A stretch of 64,000 bases of DNA from Candidatus Omnitrophota bacterium. Its GTDB lineage: Bacteria > Hinthialibacterota > Hinthialibacteria > OLB16. The notes below the pieces were generated by a model, which searched no databases, had not been told where the DNA came from, and saw only the letters and a list, made by a program, of their open reading frames with translations. This document shows, one piece after another, positions 1-7,276 of the stretch (position 1 is its first letter; every line of letters starts with the position of its first letter). Made by a program: the position numbers and the translations under genes. The stretch spans positions 257,588 to 321,587 of the forward strand of contig JACKFH010000003.1 in the NCBI GenBank assembly GCA_020632575.1, read 5' to 3'.

Positions 1-396
1 ACCGATCGCCACGATTCCCTCATCCGGCTCGACCACATCGCCGTTCCCGCTGATCAGGAGCGCATGATCCTTGTCCATCACCGCGAGCATGGCCTCCAGA
101 CGGCGCAGGGCGCGGTCAAGGCGCCAATCCTTCGCCAACTCCACCGCGGCGCGCACCAAATCGCCATTGTATTCGTCAAGTTTCGCCTCGAATTTCTCGA
201 AAAGGGTGAAAGCGTCGGAGGAGGCTCCGGCAAATCCCGCGAGAACCTGATTGTTGTATAGGAGGCGCACTTTCTTGGCGGAGGCCTTCATGATGGTGTC
301 GCCAAAGGTGACCTGGCCATCGGCCCCCATGGCGGAGTGCCCATTGTGACGCACGCCCACCACCGTGGTCGAACGCCATCTTTTTTGATCGTTCAC
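1..396 (-). CDS. hslV: HslV peptidase subunit, 3' end outside window
   Basis: Peptidase chamber of the HslUV (ClpYQ) ATP-dependent protease, a cytoplasmic N-terminal-threonine hydrolase. The 132 codons present read through the proteasome-like fold: S-T-T-V-V-G-V-R at the mature N terminus, then the family blocks GADGQVTFGDT, AKKVRLLYNNQVLAGFAG, FEAKL and LAKDWRLDRALRRLE. The frame is open to the window edge, so about a quarter of the usual 175-180 residues is missing, not broken. I chose the GTG at 394-396: a GGGAG motif sits 6 bases upstream, and it leaves a short propeptide before the catalytic threonine. An in-frame ATG at 427-429 would add 11 residues but has no ribosome site. The ATPase gene hslU often follows and would lie beyond the left edge. 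Family call very secure; start less so. Confidence 0.93.
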   Translation of the reverse strand, partial: MNDQKRWRSTTVVGVRHNGHSAMGADGQVTFGDTIMKASAKKVRLLYNNQVLAGFAGASSDAFTLFEKFEAKLDEYNGDLVRAAVELAKDWRLDRALRRLEAMLAVMDKDHALLISGNGDVVEPDEGIVAIG

Positions 397-545
397 AAAA
401 GACTCCCGAACCTGAAATAAGTCGTCCATTCTGGCAAATCGAGGTTCGGGGAACAAGATGACCCTGTTTGGTGCGAATTATCCGATCCGATTCGATCGGT
501 CGCCCAACGGTTTTATCGCCTTCAATGCGGTTAAAAACCTGTTGA

Positions 546-1274
546 TTAGAAAATTCCCGGAGGAAGTCGATGCAAGTAAACTTGGCCATCCACGGGCAAC
601 CCGCGCTGAGCGGCGGTGTTTTTTCTGGCCGCCCCGCGGTCCGCGTATTCAATGGCGACCCCGATAAAGAAGGGATCTCCTCCGTAATGGAAGATGTCCC
701 CCTCACTTTTGGTTCCATTGGTGGGACTGTACTGATTGACCATCCCATCCCTGGGGACCTCGAAGTGGGGGTTTTCGGAATCGACATCCTCGGGATCCCT
801 TAAATTGGCGGCATCGGGACCGCGGCTGAAGATAACCCAGGTTTCAAGGCACTTCGAAAGAGCGAATGGCTGGATAATCGATTCGACCCCGCCCATTTCA
901 TAGGAAATGATCGCCCCGCCATAGGCCCCACCGGTCTGGCTCCCGGGAAACGGGTCTTGGGGGAGGGCCGTGATGTAGGCGTTTGGGCTGGTCAACCAGG
1001 TTAACCCGGCCTCGTCTCGGGGTCGCGCATTCCTAACCAAAGCATCCTGCTCCGATTCGGACGGATAGATCTTCCAGTCGATTTGGTAGGCCTCCATCGC
1101 GGTCACGAGCGACCTGATCTCACCCTTGGACCGAACGACTCGCGCGCGCATCTGGGCCTCGAGAAAATTGGGGAGCGCGATCGCGATCAGAATCAGGATG
1201 ATGGCGATGACAATGAGAAGTTCGATGAGAGTGAAACCCTGCCTCTTGGTTGGGGGAGTCGAAATCGGATTCAT
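546..1274 (-). CDS. Type II secretion pseudopilin / prepilin-like protein
   Basis: 242 residues. The N terminus holds a prepilin leader of about 12 residues ending in G, followed by FTLIELLIVIAI and a hydrophobic helix, the site cut and methylated by a PilD-type peptidase. The block PNFLEAQMRARVVRSKGEIR after the helix is typical of major-pseudopilin-like proteins in planctomycete-like lineages. The C-terminal part is a globular head with repeated Y-SPTNGT and GDI motifs, shared with the second pseudopilin at 3742-4329. ATG at 1272-1274 places the leader at normal length; upstream in-frame starts would give an overlong leader. It lies upstream of hslV on the same strand with a gap of about 150 bases. 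No secretion ATPase is nearby, so which machine uses it is unknown. Confidence 0.85.
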   Translation of the reverse strand: MNPISTPPTKRQGFTLIELLIVIAIILILIAIALPNFLEAQMRARVVRSKGEIRSLVTAMEAYQIDWKIYPSESEQDALVRNARPRDEAGLTWLTSPNAYITALPQDPFPGSQTGGAYGGAIISYEMGGVESIIQPFALSKCLETWVIFSRGPDAANLRDPEDVDSENPHFEVPRDGMVNQYSPTNGTKSEGDIFHYGGDPFFIGVAIEYADRGAARKNTAAQRGLPVDGQVYLHRLPPGIF

Positions 1275-1391
1275 TGAGCGGATGTCCGTCCTCAAAATAG
1301 GTAGAAATGAAACCAGCTTAAATCGGATGAGTTTCGCAAAAACGGGAATTGAAAACAATAAAAAAAGTGCACTGGTCGCCTAGGGGGTAGA

Positions 1392-2336
1392 TTATGAATC
1401 CGGGTCCGTTTCCGTCTCCTCGGCGACTAAATAAAGGGGCCGATTTTTAACCTCCTCGAAGACGCGAGCCAGGTATTCCCCGATAATCCCCATGAAAAAA
1501 ATTTGAGTGCCGCCGATCAGGAGCATGAAAAGGACGATCGAGGCCCAACCCTGTTGGTATCCCGGCGGTTTGGTGAAAAAGGTCCAGACCACATAGAGGC
1601 CATAAAGAAAGCCGACGAACACGACAAAAGCGCCGAGAATGGTCGCCATCCTGAGCGGAATGGCCGACTGAGAGAGAATGCCATGTGCCGCGAATCGGAG
1701 CATTTTGCGAAAGCTGTACTTCGTGTTTCCCGCGAACCGTTCGGGGGCCGAGAAGGGAACCTCGATCTGCTTGAACCCGATCCAGGGGATCATTCCGCGA
1801 AAAAAGCGGGTTTTCTCCGGCATCCGTTTCAAAGCTTCCACCGCTTTACGGTCCAGGAGGCGGAAATCGGCGGCTCCCGGGACAATGGTCAATGGAGAGA
1901 GTGAGTTGATCAGCCAATAAAAAAGCGAGGAGGTTAAATTCTTCCGGACCCCGGCGCCCGAGGTCTCTTTCCGCACCGTGTAAACCACCTCATAACCTTC
2001 TCGCCACCTGGCGATCAACTCCGGCAAGAGCTCGGGAGGATGTTGGAGATCAGCGTCCATGGTGATCACCGCCTCCCCGCGCGCCATCTCCAATCCGGCG
2101 GTGAGAGCCGCTTGGTGGCCAAAGTTTCGAGAGAGGCGCAAGCCTCGCACTGTCGGATCGCGATCGGAGATGGAGCGAATCCGTTCGAATGTCCCATCCG
2201 CGCTTCCATCGTCGACAAAAAGGATTTCGTAGGCGGTCTCCAGCTTCGAAAGCACCTGAGTCAATCGGTCATGGACCTCGGCGAGACAGTCCTCTTCGTT
2301 GTAAGCGGGAATGACAATCGAAACGATCGGCTTCAT
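1392..2336 (-). CDS. GtrB/ArnC-like polyprenyl-phosphate glycosyltransferase (GT2)
   Basis: 314 residues. It transfers a sugar from a nucleotide donor to a polyprenyl phosphate at the inner membrane. The GT-A domain begins VSIVIPAYNEE, then has FVDDGSADGT, the L-SRNFGHQAALTAGL block typical of the DPM1/GtrB group, and metal-binding DADLQHPP. Residues about 230-300 form two hydrophobic helices (near ATILGAFVVFVGFLYGLYVV and SIVLFMLLIGGTQIFFMGII) ending IGEYLARVFEEVKNRPLY, the standard C-terminal signature of this subfamily. The ATG at 2334-2336 puts the first beta strand at residue 3; upstream extension has no family likeness. It is divergent from the BFN gene. The sugar cannot be told from sequence. 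Confidence 0.9.
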   Translation of the reverse strand: MKPIVSIVIPAYNEEDCLAEVHDRLTQVLSKLETAYEILFVDDGSADGTFERIRSISDRDPTVRGLRLSRNFGHQAALTAGLEMARGEAVITMDADLQHPPELLPELIARWREGYEVVYTVRKETSGAGVRKNLTSSLFYWLINSLSPLTIVPGAADFRLLDRKAVEALKRMPEKTRFFRGMIPWIGFKQIEVPFSAPERFAGNTKYSFRKMLRFAAHGILSQSAIPLRMATILGAFVVFVGFLYGLYVVWTFFTKPPGYQQGWASIVLFMLLIGGTQIFFMGIIGEYLARVFEEVKNRPLYLVAEETETDPDS

Positions 2337-2468
2337 TCCCGCGAGTCTAATGGCCCCCCGGAATTTAGAGAAGGTCGAACCGCCATGGACTCCCGACAAG
2401 AAGGTTCCACTCTCGGTTTCCAGCCACACTCATGCTATAACTTGAAAGTCAAAGGAGTCCGATGAGTC

Positions 2469-2870
2469 ATGGTCCGCGCGGAACTGTTCGAAATCCGAAT
2501 CAATGAGCTAGAGGGAGAGCAGGTAATCATCCTCAATTGCGAGGATTCCGGCCGCAAACTCCCCATCATGATCGGGATCTGTGAGGCCAACGCCATCCGT
2601 TACCATGTTCATTCAATTCACCCTCCCAGGCCCCTGACCCACGACCTGTTAAATCAGGTGATCGGGACCATGGGGGGCGTGGTGGATCGGATTGTGATCA
2701 ATGACTTGAATCAGGGGACTTTTTTCGCCCAAATCGTCATTGAAACCCCAGGCGGAGAGGTTTACATTGATGCTCGTCCGAGCGACGCCATCGCCCTGGC
2801 GGTGAGGGTGGACTGTCCGATCTATATCGAAGACCATGTCCTGGACAAGAATGAGTCGGAGGGATTCTGA
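2469..2870 (+). CDS. Bifunctional nuclease (BFN/DUF151) domain protein
   Basis: 133 residues, the usual size for a stand-alone BFN domain. The block LPIMIGICEANAI, the phrase RPLTHDLL, the motif R-PSDAIALAVR and the ending PIYIEDHVLDK are all family signatures. Members have been described as nucleases acting on RNA and DNA, but the cellular role in most bacteria is unclear. An AAGGAG lies upstream of the ATG. It is the first gene of a tight forward operon with the PilZ and VanZ genes (2- and 20-base gaps). Confidence 0.9.
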   Translation: MVRAELFEIRINELEGEQVIILNCEDSGRKLPIMIGICEANAIRYHVHSIHPPRPLTHDLLNQVIGTMGGVVDRIVINDLNQGTFFAQIVIETPGGEVYIDARPSDAIALAVRVDCPIYIEDHVLDKNESEGF

Positions 2871-2872
2871 AA

Positions 2873-3241
2873 ATGACCGAATCGCAAAAACCCTCAGTCG
2901 AGAGAAGAGCGCACCGCCGAGCGAGAGAAAACATCCTGGTCAGCGTCCAGGATGAGGATCAATCCATTTCGGTGGCCACTCGAGACGTTTGCCCCAACGG
3001 TCTCTCTTGTGTCCTGCCGAAACCCCTGAGCCTGTTCACCAAATACCGTTTCGCCCTTTCCGTGCCCGCCTCCGATGGACATTTGAACGAAATCGACGGG
3101 GAGGGGATTGTGGTCCGAGTGGAGGAGGTGGAGGTTGAGGGTGAAATGCAGTTCGAGACCGCCTTCTATTTTCAACACCTCGATGATGGCCACCAACTGG
3201 TCCTGGAAGAATTCGTCCAGGAATCGGACAGCTGTCAGTAA
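2873..3241 (+). CDS. PilZ-like domain protein
   Basis: 122 residues, one PilZ-like beta-barrel. The arginine-rich entry motif at residues 11-18 provides the RxxxR that normally clamps cyclic di-GMP. The second signature, D/NxSxxG, appears as D38-V-C40-P-N-G43, so the usual serine is cysteine. Binding of cyclic di-GMP is therefore likely but not certain. It is two bases downstream of the BFN gene and upstream of VanZ. No diguanylate cyclase or EAL protein is in the window. The reading frame is intact and the start follows the previous stop directly, suggesting coupled translation. Confidence 0.75.
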   Translation: MTESQKPSVERRAHRRARENILVSVQDEDQSISVATRDVCPNGLSCVLPKPLSLFTKYRFALSVPASDGHLNEIDGEGIVVRVEEVEVEGEMQFETAFYFQHLDDGHQLVLEEFVQESDSCQ

Positions 3242-3261
3242 CCCGGACCGCGACGATTCCA

Positions 3262-3690
3262 ATGTGGCGACGCCTATGGGGATGGCTCCCCGCGCTTATC
3301 CTGATGGGAACGATTTTTTACATCAGTTCCAGCCCCGCTCCGGAAATCTTTCGTAAGAAGTACATTTTTTCCCAGGACAAGTTCATTCACATCGCGGTCT
3401 ACTTTGCGCTCGCGGTCTTCTTCGCTCGAGCGTTCGTCTGGGATCGCCGGGAGATGGGCCGCAAATGGATCCTCATTGCCATCGCTTTGTCCGCGCTCTA
3501 TGGAATCAGCGATGAATTCCACCAATCCTTCGTGCCCGAACGGACCTCCGACATCTTCGATTGGTTCGCGGATTTGGTGGGAGCCTCCCTCCTCTTCGCT
3601 CTGCAAAAACCGCTCCTGGCGCTTCTCCGCTTGGAGAAACGCCTAACGGAACTGGCAATTCCCCAGGCCGCGGATCGTCAAACCGAATAA
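3262..3690 (+). CDS. VanZ-family membrane protein
   Basis: 142 residues with four predicted membrane segments. The family pattern is clear: short first helix followed by S-S-SPAP, then DKFIHIAVYFALAVFFARA, and the signature SDEFHQSFVPERTSDIFDWFADLVGA that defines VanZ-like proteins. VanZ gives low-level teicoplanin resistance in enterococci; the biochemical role elsewhere is unknown. It is the last gene of the BFN-PilZ-VanZ operon. Confidence 0.88.
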   Translation: MWRRLWGWLPALILMGTIFYISSSPAPEIFRKKYIFSQDKFIHIAVYFALAVFFARAFVWDRREMGRKWILIAIALSALYGISDEFHQSFVPERTSDIFDWFADLVGASLLFALQKPLLALLRLEKRLTELAIPQAADRQTE

Positions 3691-3741
3691 GTCCGGCTCG
3701 ATTTCTCCCTCACCTTCATCCTCAGCCGCGAATCCCTTTAA

Positions 3742-4329
3742 TCAGCCCGAGCTGTTTCCGGCCATTTGCGCGTCGCTGGTCACATAGAGATCCCCCCGGC
3801 TGATTGTGCCATTGGTGGGGGAATAGGTCATGTAATCCCAATACTCCGGCGCGTTCGGTTTGGGTTGGAGGCCGATGAACAGCAGGGGGGTGTAACCCGG
3901 GTAGAACTCCATGTCATCGTGGCCGGTTGTTCGATTGCGATCCGGACCAACGCCAACAAGGACCCATCGAGTCGGATGATCGATCTCCCGCGCACCATAG
4001 TCGTAAGACCGTGGTCGGCCATCGCCGTCGAATGGGTCACGTGGCAGTTCTTCGATATAGGGGACCGGCTCCAGCAGAACGCTCAACTCGCGTCGAACCA
4101 GAGCCGCCTGGGGGTAAGCCTTGTGGTCCACAAAGTACATCTCCAAAGCTCCCCCAAGGGACCGCATTTCCGCATAGCTTTTGGCGACATTCGACCTTGT
4201 CACCGCGGTCAGGAAGTTGGGGAGCGCGATGGCGACCAGGATCAGTATGATCGCGATCACCACCAACAGCTCGACCAGAGTGAACCCACGACGGTGGCGT
4301 GGTCCAGCGATCGGTTTGCTTTTATCCAT
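3742..4329 (-). CDS. Type II secretion pseudopilin / prepilin-like protein
   Basis: 195 residues. The leader ends RRG, then FTLVELLVVIAI and a long hydrophobic helix ending ALPNFLTAVTRS. The head ends with YSPTNGT and RGDLY, matching the head of the pseudopilin at 546-1274, so the two are paralogues of one design. The ATG at 4327-4329 is preferred over an in-frame GTG nine bases upstream because GGAGG sits eight bases before the ATG and would overlap the GTG. It is the last gene of a reverse operon behind two LTXXQ proteins, with only five bases between it and the preceding gene. A pseudopilin co-transcribed with Spy-like proteins is unusual. Confidence 0.85.
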   Translation of the reverse strand: MDKSKPIAGPRHRRGFTLVELLVVIAIILILVAIALPNFLTAVTRSNVAKSYAEMRSLGGALEMYFVDHKAYPQAALVRRELSVLLEPVPYIEELPRDPFDGDGRPRSYDYGAREIDHPTRWVLVGVGPDRNRTTGHDDMEFYPGYTPLLFIGLQPKPNAPEYWDYMTYSPTNGTISRGDLYVTSDAQMAGNSSG

Positions 4330-4334
4330 GGCGG

Positions 4335-4976
4335 TCACCTCCGATCCGGCGGCGGGGGACCGTCAGGCGGCGGCCCGCCACCCGGAGGGGGTCCAAATCC
4401 TGGAGGTCCTGGAGGCCCTCCGCGGCGACCGCCACCCTGGCGGCGACGTTGTTCCATCTGTTTGCGACGTTCCTTCATTTGCTCCTCCAGGGCTTTGACC
4501 TCTTTGGGAGGAAGGCTCTTTTTGGCTTCGTTCAAACGGCGCTGCATGTGGTCGTCCATCCGCTGTCTCATCCGCGATTCGAACATCGTGTGAGCCTTTT
4601 CCTGCTGTTCCGGGGTCAACACACTTTGAACCTGTTGCATCCTTTGACCGCGATTCTCCGGCCCACCCTCCCAGGGCTGAGACATGATGTCTCGGATCTG
4701 GTTTTGCTGGTCGGGAGTCAGGTTGAGTTCCTGAGCCATCTCCTGCATCCTGCGTTGTCGGTCCTCTTCGCTGGGTGGACCCCAATCACCTCTTCCTCGT
4801 CCGCCCCCATCTCTGTCCCCTCTGGGACCTGGTGGCCCGAATTCTGGGCGATCCTCCGGGATGCCCTGGTTAAACCGATAGTACTGGCTGCCCGAATAGA
4901 CTGCGGTCGCGACAATCGCGATCAGGGCCAAAATGAGCAGCGGCCACTTGCTTGTGTGTTTCTTTTCTTTTGTCAT
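4335..4976 (-). CDS. Spy/CpxP-like LTXXQ protein with Pro/Gly-rich tail
   Basis: 213 residues. A single N-terminal membrane helix (WPLLILALIAIVATAVYSGS) anchors or exports it. Two LTXXQ-type motifs follow, LNLTPDQQNQIRDIM and VLTPEQQEKA, in an all-helical region rich in charged residues, as in the Spy/CpxP family of periplasmic chaperones. Both ends of the soluble part are low complexity: a Gly/Arg/Asp stretch near residues 50-65 and a Pro/Gly tail over the last 35 residues. It sits between a second LTXXQ gene (upstream) and a pseudopilin (downstream) on the same strand. A chaperone or metal-binding role is inferred from the family only. Confidence 0.72.
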   Translation of the reverse strand: MTKEKKHTSKWPLLILALIAIVATAVYSGSQYYRFNQGIPEDRPEFGPPGPRGDRDGGGRGRGDWGPPSEEDRQRRMQEMAQELNLTPDQQNQIRDIMSQPWEGGPENRGQRMQQVQSVLTPEQQEKAHTMFESRMRQRMDDHMQRRLNEAKKSLPPKEVKALEEQMKERRKQMEQRRRQGGGRRGGPPGPPGFGPPPGGGPPPDGPPPPDRR

Positions 4977-5018
4977 CGGAGTCTCTCCTCAATCCAGTCG
5001 AAACCCATACGTGGACAG

Positions 5019-5711
5019 TTAACGGTCTCGCGGACCCCCACCGGGGCCACCCGGACCACGCCGCCCAAACCCACTCAAAGTCTCCTTGAAAGCCTCCACT
5101 TGCTCGGCGGTCAGGACCGTCCCGAGCTTTTCGAACAGGGCGTCCATCCGTGCGCGGCGTTCATCGCGGTCGCTATCGGATGGCGGACCGGATCGCTCGC
5201 GGGGCCCCCCCATGTATTCCATGATAATGGCCACCGCTTTCTTCAGCGGCTCCTTGTCCTCAACGATTTCAGAGAGTCGATTCACTCCCATATCAGCCCG
5301 GAAGGAGAAACCGCCGAGGCTTTCCATTGCTTTCTCGGACTGTTCCGCAGTCAACAGGCCCTCCAGAGTTGTCTTGAATTCGGCGATTCCCGCGTCTCTG
5401 GCTTCGCGGGCTTTCTCCCAACCACCCTCAGACTGCCTCATTTCCATCATCTTTTCCTGCAGGCTTTGGCGAGCCGCCACGTAAGCGTCGGCCAGCTTGT
5501 CGGTGGTTTCCTCATTCAATTCGAGGGAGGCGGCGACACTATCGGCTTGGAGAATCCAAACCCGCTCCATTTGTTCAGGATCGAAATCTCGGGGCCCGCC
5601 CCTTTCACCCGGCCCACGTTGAGCATCGGCGGGGGAAAACAGAAAAACTCCCAGTGAAACAGTGATTGCGGCGAGAAAGGTGATTTTGATTCCTTTTTTC
5701 AACTTGGCCAT
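5019..5711 (-). CDS. Secreted LTXXQ-like protein
   Basis: 230 residues with a Sec signal peptide (KKGIKITFLAAITVSLGVF to SPADA-Q). The mature part is charged and helical with two LTXXQ-related motifs, LLTAEQSEKA and VLTAEQVEAF, and a Gly/Pro/Arg-rich tail like its downstream neighbour. ATG at 5709-5711 is preceded by GGAGG; the frame continues upstream but without a signal-like start. First gene of the operon LTXXQ-LTXXQ-pseudopilin. Probably a periplasmic Spy-like stress or chaperone protein; no ligand can be read from sequence. Confidence 0.75.
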   Translation of the reverse strand: MAKLKKGIKITFLAAITVSLGVFLFSPADAQRGPGERGGPRDFDPEQMERVWILQADSVAASLELNEETTDKLADAYVAARQSLQEKMMEMRQSEGGWEKAREARDAGIAEFKTTLEGLLTAEQSEKAMESLGGFSFRADMGVNRLSEIVEDKEPLKKAVAIIMEYMGGPRERSGPPSDSDRDERRARMDALFEKLGTVLTAEQVEAFKETLSGFGRRGPGGPGGGPRDR

Positions 5712-6064
5712 TTTGGATCCTCCATTCGAAATCGGTCTTTGAGTGGGGAATTGGTTGAAGCCCTTTAACCCAACTAATGGATATTCGCATACGCTATGCC
5801 GATATTCAGAGTCTGCGGTTTGCTCCAGTCTTTTCAAGCACTTAGATTTCATTCAACCGCGCCTGTGATTGTAGGTTAAAACCTGAATTTGGACGCTAGG
5901 GAACAGCGCCAGGTCGAGGTGGACGCTAGCGTCAGGACCTTATTGTCATAATATGGCGCCACTATATCAGATTGAATTGGGGACGAGTTTGATCTATAAT
6001 TTCAGAAAAATAAATTAAATAAATTCGATCACTTTTAGTTGATTTCGAGATTTTGAGGTGAAAG
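5712..6064. other. Intergenic region with divergent control sequences
   Basis: This 353-base gap separates the reverse LTXXQ operon from the forward histidine kinase. It holds the kinase promoter (5972-6000). The nonamer GGACGCTAG occurs twice (around 5892 and 5922), the second within the palindrome GACGCTAGCGTC; a regulator site is possible but unproven. No coding frame is convincing. Confidence 0.5.
5972..6000 (+). promoter_or_regulatory. Sigma-70-type promoter of the histidine kinase
   Basis: TTGAAT at 5972-5977 and a perfect TATAAT at 5995-6000, with a 17-base spacer. It reads toward the kinase start at 6065, leaving a leader of roughly 60 bases. Consensus match seen directly; activity inferred. 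Confidence 0.65.
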
Positions 6065-7252
6065 ATGAGTTACGTCCCGATTCAAATGGCTCCGAACACA
6101 TCAGCCCCGACGCATTACGCCCCTGCGGAAAGAGGCCCACATTCTGTCCTTCATGGCATCAGTGAGGCGTTGCGTGGGAACCAATTGCTGGTCGATCTCC
6201 TGGAAACGACTCCGGGTTGCGCGGTTGTTCTCAGCCAAGAGCGGCAAATCGTTCACGCGAACCGGCGATTCCTAGAAGCGGTGGGGATGGAAAGGTTGGA
6301 GGAGGTCAGGGGGTATCGGGTCGGGGAAGCCATGCGCTGCGTTCATGCGGACGAAGAGCCCGGGGGTTGCGGGACGGCGGAGGCCTGTGCGACTTGCGGG
6401 GCGGGTACGGCGATCCACGAATCGCAGGTGACCCTTGGGACCAAGAATCGGGAATGGCGGATCTCAATCGACCATGCCTCGGCAAAAGCCCTGGATTTTG
6501 AGGTGATCGCCACCCCGATGCGAATCGAGAACCACGATTTGACCGTGGTCACCCTCCGTGACATCAGCGGAGAGAAGCGGAGACGGGTTCTCGAGCGGAT
6601 CTTCTTTCACGATGTCCTCAACACCGCCGGAGGCCTTCAGGGGCTGGCGCGAATCATCTCGGAGGAGGATTCGGATGACGATGACGAGGAAAGCCATTGG
6701 ATCCGTAGGTCGATTTTGGAACTCGCCACCCAACTCGTTTCCGACATCCAGAGCCAAAGAGCCCTGACCGCCGCCGAGTCCGGCGAACTCAGCGTGAGCA
6801 TGATGGAAATCAATTTTGACGACGCTGTCAAAAGTTCGGTGTCGGTGGTAACAGGGCACGACATTACTCAGGGGAAAAAGATTCGCTTTCAAGGCAATGG
6901 AGATGTGAACGTCCGATCGGATCCACATCTGCTCCAACGAGTGCTGGTCAATCTGATCAAGAACGCAGTCGAGGCGACGCCAAGCGGTGGGGAGATTACA
7001 GTTCGAACTCTGATCGAATCCGAAATTCGAGTCTCGTTCTCGGTTCACAACCCAACAGTGATGTCCAACGAAGTCCAACTGCAGATCTTTCAGCGTTCAT
7101 TCAGCACAAAGGAGGGGTACGGGCGAGGCATTGGAACCTACAGTGCGAAACTTCTTGGCGAAAAATACCTCGGCGGCAAGGTCGACTTCTGGAGTCGGGA
7201 ACCGGAGGGGACAACCTTTAAGTTTTCGCTTCCGATTTCACAATCCATTTGA
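6065..7252 (+). CDS. PAS-domain sensor histidine kinase, orphan
   Basis: 395 residues, no membrane segment, so probably cytoplasmic. A PAS-like sensor covers residues about 40-170 and contains four cysteines (C92, C102, C108, C111) in a C-x9-C-x5-C-x2-C layout suited to a metal or Fe-S cluster. The phosphoacceptor region reads IFFHDVLNTAGGLQGL with H182. The ATP-binding domain has the N box LVNLIKNAVEAT (N296, N300) and a GRGIGTYSAKLL lid. The usual D-x-G box is replaced by V-H-N-P at 327-330, a feature I associate with this FFHD kinase subgroup. No response regulator is adjacent, so the partner is unknown. TATAAT promoter upstream; a GAGGTGAAAG site precedes the ATG. Confidence 0.88.
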   Translation: MSYVPIQMAPNTSAPTHYAPAERGPHSVLHGISEALRGNQLLVDLLETTPGCAVVLSQERQIVHANRRFLEAVGMERLEEVRGYRVGEAMRCVHADEEPGGCGTAEACATCGAGTAIHESQVTLGTKNREWRISIDHASAKALDFEVIATPMRIENHDLTVVTLRDISGEKRRRVLERIFFHDVLNTAGGLQGLARIISEEDSDDDDEESHWIRRSILELATQLVSDIQSQRALTAAESGELSVSMMEINFDDAVKSSVSVVTGHDITQGKKIRFQGNGDVNVRSDPHLLQRVLVNLIKNAVEATPSGGEITVRTLIESEIRVSFSVHNPTVMSNEVQLQIFQRSFSTKEGYGRGIGTYSAKLLGEKYLGGKVDFWSREPEGTTFKFSLPISQSI

Positions 7253-7276
7253 TCGATTCGAATTGCGCTTCGGCGT

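Noticed and set aside
4299..5657. Forward open frame of 452 codons over both LTXXQ genes
   Set aside because: Leucine/serine-rich antisense product; the reverse genes have signal peptides, ribosome sites and family motifs.
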